The notes: generated by a model from the sequence alone, not told the origin. A DNA stretch of 29,236 nt from JAOPZW01 sp036379935 (GCA_036379935.1 DASVFT010000068.1:1-29236), one strand, 5' to 3'; numbered from the stretch's first letter, positions 6,950 to 16,200 are shown. Numbers and translations: made by a program.

Positions 6950-8254
6950 ATGAGGGGTGGCAGAGACGAGGCGAAGGAGCTTCGCGAGCAGCTCGAGGCC
7001 GAGCGACGCGCGCGCCGCGACGCCGAGCGCGTCGCGGAGGAGAACCTGCGCGCGCTCTACGAGCGCCAGGACGAGCTCGAGCTCCTGGAGATGGTGGCCG
7101 GCGCCTCGAACGAGGCGACGGCGATCGAGCCGGCGCTCGGCGCGGCCATCGTGCACGTCTGCGCGCACATGCGGTGGCCCGTCGGTCACGCCTACCTGGC
7201 CGACGAGAGCTCGGGCGCGCTGCGGTCGACCGGCGTCTGGTACCTCGAGGACGAGGCGCGCTTCGCCGCCTTCCGCGAGGCCACGGAGAAGAACGCCGAA
7301 CCCGGGTTGGCGTCGCTCGTCATCGGCGCGGGCGACCCGGCATGGGTGGCCGACGTGGCCTCCGAGCCCGGCTTCCCGCGCTCGGAGGCCGCCGTCGCCG
7401 CCGGGCTGCGCTCGGGGTTCGGCTTCCCCATCCTCATCGAGCTGCGCACGGTCGGCGTGCTCGAGTTCTTCGCCGACCGGCACGCCGAGCCCGATCCGGT
7501 CCTGCTGGGCGTGATGGCGCAGATCGGGGTGCAGCTGGGACGGGTGGTCGAGCGCGTGCGCGCGCGAGCGGAGCTCGAGCGCTCGAACGCGGACCTGGAG
7601 GCGTTCGCCTACCTCGCCTCGCACGACCTCGCCGAGCCGCTGCGCTCGGTCTCGGGCTTCGTCTCGCTGCTGGAGCGCCGGTACCGCGATCGTCTCGACG
7701 ACGAGGGCCTCGAGCTCATCGCCTACGCGGTCGACGGCGTGGCGCGCATGCAGCGGATGATCGACGACCTCCTCCTCTACTCGCGGGCGGGCACGGTGGA
7801 CCTGCGGCGCGAGCGGGTGGCGGCCGGCGATGTGGTGGCCGCGGCGCTGCGCGACCTCGCCCCCGCGGTCGCCGAGCGCGGCGCGAGCGTCGAGGTCGGC
7901 GAGCTGCCGGAGGTGCACGCGGATCCGACCCAGCTTCAGCGCGTGGTCCAGAACCTGCTCGCCAACGCGATCAAGTTCACCGCGGCCGGCGTCACGCCGC
8001 GCGTTGTGATCAGCGGTCGCGCCGGCGACGGCGCCTGCGAGCTGGCGGTGGCCGACAACGGGATCGGCGTGGACGCCGACGACGCCGAGCGCGTCTTCGA
8101 GATGTTCGCCCGCGTCCGCAGCGCGGGCGACTACGAGGGCACCGGCCTGGGGCTGGCCATCTGCCGGCGGATCGTCGAGCGCCACGGCGGTCGGCTGTGG
8201 GTCGAGCCCAACGCCGGCGGCGGCAGCGTCTTCCGCCTCGCGCTGCCGCGCTAG
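6950..8254 (+). CDS. Cytoplasmic GAF-domain sensor histidine kinase
   Basis: A 434-residue kinase without transmembrane segments. An N-terminal charged coiled coil spans about 8-45, a GAF-like sensor about 45-205, and a HisKA domain carries the phospho-accepting histidine H225 in ASHDLAEPLR. The ATPase domain shows VVQNLLANAIKF (N box), VADNGIGVD (G1), FEMFARV (F) and GTGLGLAIC (G2). The SHDLxEPLR form resembles kinases related to phytochrome-type sensors. No response regulator is adjacent, so it is an orphan. The ATG at 6950 is the first that gives the charged coiled coil; the open frame upstream runs through leuB antisense. The GAF ligand cannot be told from sequence. Confidence 0.9.
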   Translation: MRGGRDEAKELREQLEAERRARRDAERVAEENLRALYERQDELELLEMVAGASNEATAIEPALGAAIVHVCAHMRWPVGHAYLADESSGALRSTGVWYLEDEARFAAFREATEKNAEPGLASLVIGAGDPAWVADVASEPGFPRSEAAVAAGLRSGFGFPILIELRTVGVLEFFADRHAEPDPVLLGVMAQIGVQLGRVVERVRARAELERSNADLEAFAYLASHDLAEPLRSVSGFVSLLERRYRDRLDDEGLELIAYAVDGVARMQRMIDDLLLYSRAGTVDLRRERVAAGDVVAAALRDLAPAVAERGASVEVGELPEVHADPTQLQRVVQNLLANAIKFTAAGVTPRVVISGRAGDGACELAVADNGIGVDADDAERVFEMFARVRSAGDYEGTGLGLAICRRIVERHGGRLWVEPNAGGGSVFRLALPR

Positions 8255-8278
8255 CGTTTGCCGCGGTCCAGCTGCTGC

Positions 8279-9193
8279 ATGCTCGTCTTCGTCGTCCGCC
8301 GCGTGCTCTCCGTCCTCGCCGTCATGGTCGGCGTGGCGGCGGTCGTCTTCAGCGTCTCCTTCGCCCTGCGGCCCGAGCGCGTCGACGACGGCAGCGGCTA
8401 TCCACACCAGCTCCTGCACTACCTGGAGCGCGCCTTCCTGCACGCCGACCTCGGGCGCTCGACCGACGTCCGCACCGGCGCCCAGCCCGTGATGGCCGTG
8501 GTGCGCGCGGGCCTGCCCGCCGACCTGTCGCTCGTCGTCGGCGGCCTCCTCGTGGGCGCGGCCCTCGGCATCGCGCTGGGAGCGCTGGCCGAGCGGCGGC
8601 GCGGCTCGCTTGTCGGCCGTGGCCTGGACGGGTTCGCCGCCTTCGGCATGAGCGCGCCCGTCTACTGGGTCGGCGCGATGGTCGTGGTCTTCTTCCACCC
8701 CGAGGTCGGGCGGCTTGCGCGGCTGCCGATCAGCACGCCCAACACGTACGAGCCGCTCACCCACGATCCCCTGGCGTGGCTGCAATCGCTGTGGCTGCCG
8801 TGGATCATCCTCGGCCTGCCGCTGACGGCGATCACGATGCGGATGATGCGATCCACGCTGTCGGACGTCATGCGCGAGGACTTCGTCCGCACCGCGTACG
8901 GAAAGGGGCTGAGCCGTGCGCGCGTCCTGCGTCGCCACGCCGTCCCCGCGGCCAGTGCGCCGGTCATCTCGCTCGTGGGCGTGTCCATGGGCACGCTCAT
9001 CACCAACGCGACCCTGCTCGAGCTCACGTTCAGCGTGCCGGGGAACTTCAGCCTCCTGACGCGCGCGCTCGACGAGGGCGACCTCCCGCTGATCCAGGGC
9101 GTCGCCATCGCCGGCGCCGTGTTCGTCGTGGCGGCCAACCTCCTGGCCGACCTCGTCCACGCCTGGCTGGACCCGCGCGTCCGCGAAGCCTGA
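8279..9193 (+). CDS. Orphan DppB/OppB-type ABC transporter permease
   Basis: A 304-residue inner-membrane protein of the binding-protein-dependent transport family. Residues 1-25 form the first helix. HADLGRSTDVRTGAQPV matches the periplasmic loop typical of DppB proteins (DLGRS). The cytoplasmic EAA loop reads EDFVRTAYGKGLSRARVLRRHAVP, where it would contact an ATPase. About six transmembrane segments are visible. Peptide transporters normally come as dppABCDF operons, but no second permease, ATPase or binding protein is adjacent. The ATG at 8279 is preferred to the TTG at 8258 because DppB proteins start with MxxFxxRR. It follows the kinase by 24 bp and may be co-transcribed. It ends directly against a convergent gene. 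Confidence 0.85.
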   Translation: MLVFVVRRVLSVLAVMVGVAAVVFSVSFALRPERVDDGSGYPHQLLHYLERAFLHADLGRSTDVRTGAQPVMAVVRAGLPADLSLVVGGLLVGAALGIALGALAERRRGSLVGRGLDGFAAFGMSAPVYWVGAMVVVFFHPEVGRLARLPISTPNTYEPLTHDPLAWLQSLWLPWIILGLPLTAITMRMMRSTLSDVMREDFVRTAYGKGLSRARVLRRHAVPAASAPVISLVGVSMGTLITNATLLELTFSVPGNFSLLTRALDEGDLPLIQGVAIAGAVFVVAANLLADLVHAWLDPRVREA

Positions 9194-9832
9194 CTAGGGC
9201 GAGAGGACCTTCACCGCCGAGGCGAAGCCGGTGCCCAGCGCCGGCTGGACGGCCATGTGCAGGTAGCCGAGCGCCTCGAGCTCGCGGGCGCGCCGCAGCG
9301 CACCGGCGTCGATCGGCCGCAGGCCCCCGTCGCGCGCCAGCTGGCTGACGACGGCCTTCGCCTCCTCGTCGTCGCCGGCGATGAAGACGTCGAGCGGCTG
9401 CCCGGCGACCGCGCCGGTCAGCAGGGTGCCGGCGAACGTCGTGTTGAAGGCCTTGACCACCTTGCTGGGGTCCGGAGCCTCGGCGGCGATCACCTCGGCG
9501 CCCGAGTTGAACGGCTCCACCCAGGCGCCGCTGAGCGGCTCGAACGCGCTGATGTCGACGGGATTGGTGACGTCGACGATGACCGTGCCGTCGAGCTGGT
9601 CGGCGAGCTCGCGGACGATGTGCGGTGCCTCGGTGTACGGAACCGCGAGCACGGTCACGTCGCCCCCGACCTGCTCAGACGCGCTCACGTCGCCCAGGCC
9701 GCTGAGCTCGTCGGCGAGATCCTCGGCCTTGCCGATGTGGGTGCCGACGAAGGTGACGTGGTGCCCGCCCGCCATCGCGCGGGCGGCGACGCCACGCGCC
9801 ATGTTGCCGGTGCCGACGACCGTGACCCTCAT
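9194..9832 (-). CDS. NADPH-dependent F420 reductase-like / NADP-binding oxidoreductase
   Basis: A 212-residue single-Rossmann protein. It starts VTVVGTGNMARGVAARAMAGGHHVTFVGTH, split here only by its GTGNM dinucleotide-binding loop (residues 7-11). VIVDVTNPVD near residue 86 and VVKAFNTTFAGTL near 120 are typical of the F420-dependent NADP reductase family (NPDG group). In actinobacteria these proteins transfer hydride between NADPH and deazaflavin F420, but some members have unknown substrates. The ATG at 9832 overlaps the stop of the upstream small gene (ATGA), so the pair is coupled. Its stop abuts the stop of the permease gene with no spacer. Confidence 0.8.
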   Translation of the reverse strand: MRVTVVGTGNMARGVAARAMAGGHHVTFVGTHIGKAEDLADELSGLGDVSASEQVGGDVTVLAVPYTEAPHIVRELADQLDGTVIVDVTNPVDISAFEPLSGAWVEPFNSGAEVIAAEAPDPSKVVKAFNTTFAGTLLTGAVAGQPLDVFIAGDDEEAKAVVSQLARDGGLRPIDAGALRRARELEALGYLHMAVQPALGTGFASAVKVLSP

Positions 9833-10104
9833 GGCTCCACGCGCGGGCCCTTGACGTCGGCGGGCGTGGGCGCGCGGAAGTCGGGATCGACGTGCTCCTC
9901 GTGGGTCTCGCCGTCGAGCTCGTGCACGACGATGGTGGGCTCCCCGAACTGGCGCGCCCAATTGCGCGCCTCGGCACGGGCGTCGGCCAGGGTCGCCTGC
10001 TCGGCGAGAGGCGTCGGGTCGCCCGCGTAGCGCACGACCCAGCGGTGTCGCGACAACGGCACGATCTCGAGGCGGTGACCGGTCACAGCGCTGGACTGGG
10101 TCAT
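9829..10104 (-). CDS. Small DUF2188-like protein
   Basis: A 91-residue soluble protein with the pattern IVPLSRHRWVVRYAG, then an alanine-rich helix ADARAEARNWARQFGEP, then IVVHELDGETHEEH. This layout (W-V motif, helix, strand ending in HxxDG) resembles DUF2188, whose function is unknown. The ATG at 10104 is chosen because the DUF-like region starts directly after it; the open frame upstream has no family features. It overlaps the F420-reductase-like gene by 4 nt, so the two are probably co-translated. It is divergent from the PRC-barrel gene. Confidence 0.65.
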   Translation of the reverse strand: MTQSSAVTGHRLEIVPLSRHRWVVRYAGDPTPLAEQATLADARAEARNWARQFGEPTIVVHELDGETHEEHVDPDFRAPTPADVKGPRVEP

Positions 10105-10135
10105 AGGCCGCCGGGCGCGGGTCAACAGGCCGCTC

Positions 10136-10163
10136 TTGCACGGCGTGGCCGGAGCCCTAATGC
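10136..10163 (+). promoter_or_regulatory. Candidate promoter of the PRC-barrel gene
   Basis: TTGCAC (10136-10141) and TAATGC (10158-10163) are separated by 16 bp, 37 bp before the start codon. This is close to housekeeping spacing and is one of the few conventional-looking promoters in the window. Assigned by eye. Confidence 0.45.
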
Positions 10164-10199
10164 CGAGGGCAGGCGAAACGACAGGATGAGGAGACCCAG

Positions 10200-10685
10200 A
10201 TGAAGACCCTCGAGGACGTCCAGACATGGCGCGGCATGCAGGTCGTCGACGCCGACGGCGACAAGATCGGGACGATCGACCACATCTACCTCGACCGTCA
10301 GACCGGCGAGCCCGAGTGGGCGACGGTCAAGACCGGGTTGTTCGGCCTGAAGACGAGCTTCGTGCCGATCGCCGACGCCGAGGTCACCGACGACGGCACG
10401 GTGCGGGTGCCCGTCCAGAAGGAGCAGGTCAAGGACGCGCCGAGAGTCGAGCCCGAGGGCGAGGAGCTGTCCCCCGAGCAGGAGCGATGTCTCTGGGAGC
10501 ACTACGGCAGGTCGGACTACGACGAGTGGCAGGGCGAGGACCGCACCACGGCGCTCGACCTTCCCACGGAGGACGAGGGGCGCTTCGCGCGGGCCCGCGG
10601 CGAGGACGAGGACGTCCCCGCGATCGTGGGCGTCCGCCTGCGCCGCTACGTCGTCGTGGTCGCACCGCCCGACGGCGAGCGCTGA
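10200..10685 (+). CDS. PRC-barrel domain protein
   Basis: A 161-residue protein. The N-terminal PRC barrel (about 8-75) shows WRGMQVVDADGDKIGTIDHI and a strand pair ending in TSFVPIADAEV. The C-terminal part is acidic and has LSPEQERCLWEHYG around 90-103, a tail seen in actinobacterial PRC-barrel proteins. PRC barrels bind RNA in RimM and quinone or protein partners elsewhere; the role of the free-standing form is unclear, with stress links often suggested. The ATG at 10200 follows GAGGAG at a normal distance. It converges with leuD, and a hairpin joins the two stop codons. Confidence 0.85.
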   Translation: MKTLEDVQTWRGMQVVDADGDKIGTIDHIYLDRQTGEPEWATVKTGLFGLKTSFVPIADAEVTDDGTVRVPVQKEQVKDAPRVEPEGEELSPEQERCLWEHYGRSDYDEWQGEDRTTALDLPTEDEGRFARARGEDEDVPAIVGVRLRRYVVVVAPPDGER

Positions 10686-10710
10686 CGGCGCCCTCGCCGC
10701 CGACCGTCAG
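10682..10710. terminator. Hairpin spanning the stops of the PRC-barrel gene and leuD
   Basis: CTGACGG (10682-10688) pairs with CCGTCAG (10704-10710), and the loop can form further GGCG/CGCC pairs. Each arm contains a stop codon, TGA on the plus strand and TGA of leuD on the minus strand. It is a symmetrical stem in a 21-bp convergent gap, so probably a bidirectional terminator, though no U tract is present. Confidence 0.6.
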
Positions 10711-11267
10711 AGGGCGGTGGTGACGGGGCCGGTGCGCTCGCGGTCGCGCTCGTAGGCAGCGATGGCCTCGTCCTGGAGCAGGGTGAGAGCGATGTCGTCG
10801 AGGCCGTTGAGCAGGCGGTGCTTGGTCTCGGCGTCGATCTCGAAGCCGGCGCTGCCGCCCGGCCACCTGACCTCTTGGCCGGCGAGGTCGACCTCGGCCT
10901 CGCCGGCGCCGGCGATCGCGCGCACGTCCTCGGCGGCGAGGGTCACGGGCAGCAGGCCGATCTTCGTGCAGTTGGAGTGGAAGATGTCGGCGAAGCTCGG
11001 CGCGATGATCGCCCGGAAGCCGTAGTCCTCGAGCGCCCACGGGGCGTGCTCGCGGCTGGAGCCGCAGCCGAAGTTGCGCCCGGCGACGAGGATCTCGTTG
11101 CGCGGCAGGTCCCAGTCGGGCTCCTTGGCCCAGTCGTGGAAGAGGAACTCGCCGAAGCCGGTGCGCTCGACGCGCTTGAGGAACTGCTTGGGGATGATCT
11201 GGTCGGTGTCGACGTCGTCGCGCGCGAGGACGCTCACCGGCCCGGAGATGGTCGTGATCGGCTCCAC
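10707..11267 (-). CDS. leuD: 3-Isopropylmalate dehydratase small subunit LeuD
   Basis: Swivel subunit of isopropylmalate isomerase; with LeuC it converts 2- to 3-isopropylmalate and, in citramalate users, citramalate to methylmalate. At 186 residues it shows DDVDTDQIIPKQFLKR near the N-terminus, NFGCGSSREHAPWAL (substrate-binding loop) and the FADIFHSNCTKIGLLP motif. This length matches bacterial LeuD. The GTG at 11267 is chosen because VEPITTISG matches the usual MEPF/MEPI start and GGAG lies 6 nt upstream. A GTG at 11279 would overlap leuC and has its purine run too close. The start lies 2 nt after the leuC stop, so translation is coupled. Confidence 0.93.
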   Translation of the reverse strand: MEPITTISGPVSVLARDDVDTDQIIPKQFLKRVERTGFGEFLFHDWAKEPDWDLPRNEILVAGRNFGCGSSREHAPWALEDYGFRAIIAPSFADIFHSNCTKIGLLPVTLAAEDVRAIAGAGEAEVDLAGQEVRWPGGSAGFEIDAETKHRLLNGLDDIALTLLQDEAIAAYERDRERTGPVTTAL

Positions 11268-11269
11268 GG

Positions 11270-12616
11270 TCAGCTCCACTCCCTGATATCGACGAAGCGG
11301 CCCTCGATGGCGGCCGCGGCGGCCATCTCCGGACTGACGAGGTGGGTGCGCCCGCCGCGTCCCTGGCGCCCCTCGAAGTTGCGGTTCGACGTCGACGCGC
11401 AGCGCTCGCCGGGCTTGAGGATGTCGGGGTTCATGCCCAGGCACATCGAGCAGCCCGCGCCGCGCCAGTCGAAGCCGGCGGCCCTGAACACCTCGTCGAG
11501 CCCCTCGGCCTCGGCCTGGAGCTTCACCTGCACCGAGCCCGGGACGACCATCGCGTAGAGCTCGGAGGCCACGTGGCGTCCCTCCACCACCCGCGCGGCC
11601 GCCCGCAGGTCGCCGATGCGCGAGTTCGTGCACGAGCCGATGAAGACGCGGTCCAGGTGGATGTCCTGGATCGGGGTGCCCGGCTGCAGGTCCATGTAGT
11701 GCAGCGCGCGCTCCTCGCCCTCGCTCGAGGGCTCGGGGACCGCGGAGGTCACCGGCACGACCTGCGCCGGGTTGGTCCCCCACGAGACCATCGGGCTCAG
11801 CGCCGAGGCATCCACCGTGAGCTCGCGATCGAAGGCGGCGCCGCCCTCGGTGTGCAGCGTGCTCCAGGCGTCGTCGATCGGCGCCCCGCGCTGCTCCACC
11901 CAGGCGAAGGTGGTGTCGTCCGGCGCCACCATCCCGGCTCGCCCGCCGCCTTCGATCGTCATGTTGCAGACGGTCATCCGCCCCTCCATCGACAGCGCCT
12001 CGATGGGCGGGCCCGCGTACTCGACGACGTGCCCGGCCGCTCCGTCGACGCCCATCTGCCCGATCGTGCCGAGGATCAGGTCCTTGGCGGTGACGCCGAA
12101 GCCGAGCTCGCCCTCGTACCGGATCAGCATCGACTTGGGCTTGCGCTGCACCAGGCACTGGGTGGCCAGCACGTGCTCGACCTCGCTGGTGCCGATGCCG
12201 AAGGCCAGCGCTCCGAAGGCTCCGTGGGTGGCGGTGTGGCTGTCGCCGCAGACGATCGTCATGCCCGGCTGGGTCACCCCGAGCTCCGGTCCGATGACGT
12301 GGACGATGCCCTGGTGCTCGGAGCCCAGCGAGTAGAGCGGGACGCCGAACTCCTCGCAGTTGCGCTCGAGCGTCTCGACCTGGACGCGGCTGAGCTCGTC
12401 GCGGATGCGCGCCGCGATCGGCGTGCCGTCGGTGGGTACGTTGTGGTCGGCGGTGGCCAGCGTCCGATCGGGCCGGCGCACCGGGCGCCCGGCGAGCCGA
12501 AGGCCGTCGAAGGCCTGCGGCGAGGTGACCTCGTGCACGAGGTGCAGGTCGATGTAGAGCAGGTTGTCGGCGACCTCGTGGGCGTCCCAGATCTTGTCGA
12601 ACAGGGTGCGGGGCAT
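11270..12616 (-). CDS. leuC: 3-Isopropylmalate dehydratase large subunit LeuC
   Basis: Aconitase-family subunit carrying the catalytic [4Fe-4S] cluster. The 448-residue protein shows the N-terminal RTLFDKIWDAH, VCGDSHTATHGAFG (about 122-135) and cluster ligands C329 (GSCTNSR) plus C389 and C392 (GCSMCLGMNPD). C-terminal SNRNFEGRQGRGGRTHLVSP is the usual substrate-binding region. Length is slightly below the E. coli enzyme, without any missing motif. The ATG at 12616 lies 6 nt after the stop of the XRE-cupin regulator, giving an operon of regulator, leuC and leuD. Confidence 0.95.
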   Translation of the reverse strand: MPRTLFDKIWDAHEVADNLLYIDLHLVHEVTSPQAFDGLRLAGRPVRRPDRTLATADHNVPTDGTPIAARIRDELSRVQVETLERNCEEFGVPLYSLGSEHQGIVHVIGPELGVTQPGMTIVCGDSHTATHGAFGALAFGIGTSEVEHVLATQCLVQRKPKSMLIRYEGELGFGVTAKDLILGTIGQMGVDGAAGHVVEYAGPPIEALSMEGRMTVCNMTIEGGGRAGMVAPDDTTFAWVEQRGAPIDDAWSTLHTEGGAAFDRELTVDASALSPMVSWGTNPAQVVPVTSAVPEPSSEGEERALHYMDLQPGTPIQDIHLDRVFIGSCTNSRIGDLRAAARVVEGRHVASELYAMVVPGSVQVKLQAEAEGLDEVFRAAGFDWRGAGCSMCLGMNPDILKPGERCASTSNRNFEGRQGRGGRTHLVSPEMAAAAAIEGRFVDIREWS

Positions 12617-12622
12617 GGGCGA

Positions 12623-13216
12623 TCAGCTCCTGCGCAGTCCGGCGGAGACGACGGCCAGGATGGCGGCGTCGCCGGGTCCGGGGTTCTCGAAGTGGTGGGG
12701 CAGGTCGGCGTCGAAGGTCACACAATCGCCAGCGGCCAGCTCGTGGCGCTCGCCGTCGATGTCCAGGACGACGGTGCCGCTCTCGACCAGGGCGATCTCG
12801 CGGCTGCCGGGCTCGTGCATCGGCGGGTCCCCCGGGCCACCGGTCTGCGCGCCCGCCTTCAGGGTGTGGCGGCTGAGCTCGGCGCGCTGGCCGGGCAGCG
12901 GGGCCGTGAGGATCTCGATGCCGTGGCCGCCGCCCGCCGCGCCGCCGCGGCGGCGCTCGTGGCGGTGGACGATCGTCACGGTGCCGGCCTCGTCGAGGCG
13001 CAGGAGCTGGCTGAGGCGCAGCTCCAGCCCGGCGGCGATGCGGCCGGCGATCTGGAGCGTGGGACTCGTCTCGCCGCGCTCGACCTGGCTGAGCATCGGG
13101 GCGCTCACGCCCGAGCGCACGGCCAGCTCGCGCAGCGAGAGGTCCATCGCCTCGCGCAGGGCGCGCACGCGCGGGCCGATGTGGATGCTGCGCTCGAGCT
13201 CGTCGACCAGGGCCAC
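12623..13216 (-). CDS. XRE-family regulator with C-terminal cupin, first gene of the leuCD operon
   Basis: A 197-residue DNA-binding protein. The helix-turn-helix (about 17-72) reads VRALREAMDLSLRELAVRSG then VSAPMLSQVERGETSPTLQ, and a small cupin barrel (about 115-190) shows PMHEPGSREIALVESG and LAAGDCVTFDADLPHHFENP. Proteins of this build sense a small ligand through the cupin and often control neighbouring metabolism. Here it lies 6 nt upstream of leuC, so control of leuCD or itself by a leucine-pathway metabolite is plausible but inferred. The GTG at 13216 is preferred to an ATG far upstream because homology starts after it. TACACT lies 6 nt before, in leaderless position, inside a palindrome. 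Confidence 0.85.
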   Translation of the reverse strand: MALVDELERSIHIGPRVRALREAMDLSLRELAVRSGVSAPMLSQVERGETSPTLQIAGRIAAGLELRLSQLLRLDEAGTVTIVHRHERRRGGAAGGGHGIEILTAPLPGQRAELSRHTLKAGAQTGGPGDPPMHEPGSREIALVESGTVVLDIDGERHELAAGDCVTFDADLPHHFENPGPGDAAILAVVSAGLRRS

Positions 13217-13236
13217 GATACGAGTGTACGTTATCG
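13216..13236 (-). promoter_or_regulatory. -10 box inside an imperfect palindrome at the XRE-cupin start
   Basis: CGATA at 13216-13220 and TATCG at 13232-13236 form inverted arms, with a CG next to each arm, around TACACT (minus strand, 13228-13223). The GTG start follows 6 nt after the -10-like box. Such an arm pair over the promoter is a natural autorepressor site for the XRE protein encoded next to it. The operator role is inferred. Confidence 0.5.
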
Positions 13237-13279
13237 CATACGGCGCGGCGGGCGAGTGGACCTGGCGAGGGGCTGCAGG

Positions 13280-13285
13280 TAGCCT
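13280..13285 (+). promoter_or_regulatory. -10-like TAGCCT before the BTAD regulator
   Basis: TAGCCT lies 10 nt before the GTG at 13296, and no Shine-Dalgarno is visible in between. The same hexamer precedes the patatin-like gene at 18959-18964. This suggests a very short or absent leader. Confidence 0.4.
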
Positions 13286-13295
13286 CGGCCCTTCG

Positions 13296-16200
13296 GTGGA
13301 CCCGGGGGCTGAGAGCGTCATCGCTGCGCCGGCGGGCGTCCTGTGCGTGCGCCTGCTGGGTGGCTTTCGGCTCTCTGTCGGCGACCGCGAGGTCACGACG
13401 GTCGACGCCCCGCGCCTGCAGTCGCTGCTGGCCTACCTCGTGCTCCGCAGGGACACGCCGCACCCGCGCGAGCGCCTCGCCGCCCTGTTCTGGCCCGACT
13501 CCGAGGAGTCCCAGGCGCGGACGAACCTGCGCCAGGCGCTGCACCTGCTGCGCCGCGCGCTGCCGGACCTCGAGCGCTACCTCGAGAGCGAGACGCGGTC
13601 GGTGCGCTGGCGCGCCGATGGCCCGTACTGGCTCGACGTGGCCGAGCTCGAAGGCCATGCCGCCCGCGCCCAGCGCGCGCGCGAGGACGGCGACGCGGGC
13701 GCCGAGCGGACCGCGCTGGAGGAGGCGATCGCGCTGTACGCCGACGACCTCCTGCCCAGCTGCTACGACGACTGGATCACGCGCGAGCGCGAGCGCCTGC
13801 GCGAGACCTTCGCGCGCGCCGCCGCGCGGCTCACCGACCTGCTCGAGGTCGAGCGCGACTATCGCGCCGCGATCCCGTGGGCGCGCAGGCTGCTCGACGA
13901 CGATCCGCTCAACGAAGGCGCCTGCCGGCGCCTCATGAGGCTCTACGCGCTGAGCGGCGATCGCGCGCGGGCGCTGCGCGTCTTCCATGGGTGCGCGACG
14001 GCGCTGGCACGGGAGCTGGGCGTGGAGCCGAGCGCCGAGACCCGCGCCGCCCACGAGGCCCTGCTCGAGCCCGAGGCGCCGGGCGCGCCCGACGCGATCA
14101 GCCCCGCCGCGCGCGGCACGTCGCTCGTCGGCCGCGGCGGCGAGTACGAAGCGCTGCAGGCGGCATGGCGCCGGGCCGCCGCCGGCGAGGCCGTGCTGGC
14201 GGTGATCGCCGGCGAGGCAGGGATGGGCAAGTCGCGGCTGGTCGAGGAGCTGCGCGACTGGGTCACGCGAGACGGCGTCGCCGCCGCGGCGAGCCGCTGC
14301 TACTCGGCGGCCGGGGGCCTGTCCTACGCCCCGGTGGTCGAGCTGCTGCGCTCGCCGGCGATCGCACCCAGCCTGCGCCGCCTCGGGGATCCCTGGCTCG
14401 GCGAGCTCGCGCGGCTGCTGCCCGAGCTGCTCGACGAGCGCCCCGACCTGCCCGCGCCCCCGCCGCTGATCGACGACTGGCAGCGGTCACGGCTGCTCGG
14501 GGCGCTGTCGCACGCCGTGCTGGCCGAGCAGCGGCCACTGCTGCTTGCCGTCGACGACCTGCAATGGTGCGACCGCGAGACGCTGGGCTGGCTGCACTAC
14601 CTGCTGCGGTCGAACCCGCGAGCACCGCTGCTCGTGGTGGCCACGGCCCGGTCCGAGGAGCTTGGTCCGAAGCATCCCGCACAGGCGCTGCTGCTGGGCG
14701 CGCGCGGCGCCGGGCAGGCGGTCGAGCTCGAGCTCGAACCCCTCGTTCGGGCCGACACGGCGGCGCTTGCGAGCCAGGTGTCGGGCCGGGACCTCGACGA
14801 GGCGCACGCCGCGGCGCTGTTTCGCGAGACCGAGGGCAATCCGCTGTTCGTCGTCGAATGGGTGCGGGCCGGGCGAGCTGACGAGGTCGTCGAAGCTGCG
14901 GACGGCCGTGGACGCGAGCTGCCGCCCAGGGCCCACTCGGTCATCGAGGCGCGGCTCGCCCAGCTGTCGGCGCCCGCGCAGGAGCTCGCCAGCCTCGCCG
15001 CGACGGTGGGCCGGGCGTTCACCTTCGACGTCCTCGCACTGGCCAGCGCCCGCGGCGAGGAGCAGGTGATCGACGCGCTCGACGAGCTCTGGCAGCGGCG
15101 CATCGTCCGCGAGCGCGCTGACGACAGCTACGACTTCACCCACGACAAGCTGCGCGACGCCGCCTACCGCAGCGTGGGATCGCCGCGTAGGCGCGTCTTG
15201 CACCGGCGCGTCGCGCAGGCGCTCGAGCGGCTGCACGCGAGCGACCTCGACGGCGTGAGCGCCGCCCTGGCCGCCCACTACGAGCGCGCCGGATCGCCCG
15301 AGCGCGCGATCGAGTTCTACGCCCGGGCGGCGGCAACCGCACATCGCGTCTACGCCAGCCAGGAGGCCATCACCTTGCTCTCCCGGGCGCTCGAGCTGCT
15401 CGGCGCCCGTCCTCCGAGCCGGGAGCGCGACCTGCGCGAGCTCGCGCTGCGCACGGCGCTCGGCGTGGTCCTCGTGGTGTTCAAGGGCTACGGCACCCGT
15501 GAGGTCACCGAGACGTATGCCCGCGCGTGGGAGCTCTGCGAAGGGCTCGGGGAGGCGCCCACCGCTCCCGTCGTCCGCGGCGTCGGGCTGTCGTGCCTGA
15601 CCCGGGGCGAGCTGCGACGCGCGCGCGAGCTGGCGCGGCTGCTGCTCGAGCTCGGAGAGCGCGAAGGCGATCGAATGGTCCGCGTCGAGGGCCACTACCT
15701 GCTGGGCGTCACCACCTTCTGGCTGGGCGAGCTGACGGTGGCCCGGGACCACCTCGAGCGCGCGATCTCCGCCTACGTGCCCGAGCGGGCGCGCTCGCAC
15801 CTGGGGCTCTACTCGCAGGATCCGCGGATCGTCTGCCTCAGCCGACTGGCCTACACGCGCTGGCACCTCGGCGACGCCGAGGAGGCGGACGACCTCGCGG
15901 CGCGGGCGCTGGCCCTCGCCGAGGAGCTCGAGCACCCCTTCAGCCTCGCCTACGCGCTGACCTTCGTCACGTGGCTGGCCATCGACACGCACGACGACCG
16001 GCGTGCACGCGAGCTCGCCGAGCGCCTCGCCGGCCTCGCCGACGACCACGGCCTCGGGTACCTGCAGCCGATGGGCACGTTCCTGCGCGGCTGGATGCTG
16101 GTGGCCGACGGCCGCGCCGAGGACGGCATCGCGATGATGCATGAGGGCCTCGATCCCTACCGGCGCAGCGGGCAACTGCTCTACATGCCGTGGTCGCTGC

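Noticed and set aside
8258..8278. TTG start for the DppB-like permease
   Set aside because: The seven added residues (MPRSSCC) do not fit DppB starts; the ATG at 8279 gives the normal first helix.
11268..11279. GTG at 11279 as leuD start
   Set aside because: Its purine-rich stretch is too close to the codon, and the GTG at 11267 aligns with the usual LeuD start and has GGAG at a good distance.
13217..13396. Upstream ATG for the XRE-cupin regulator
   Set aside because: It would run through the start of the divergent BTAD gene, and the added residues are low-complexity; homology begins after the GTG at 13216.
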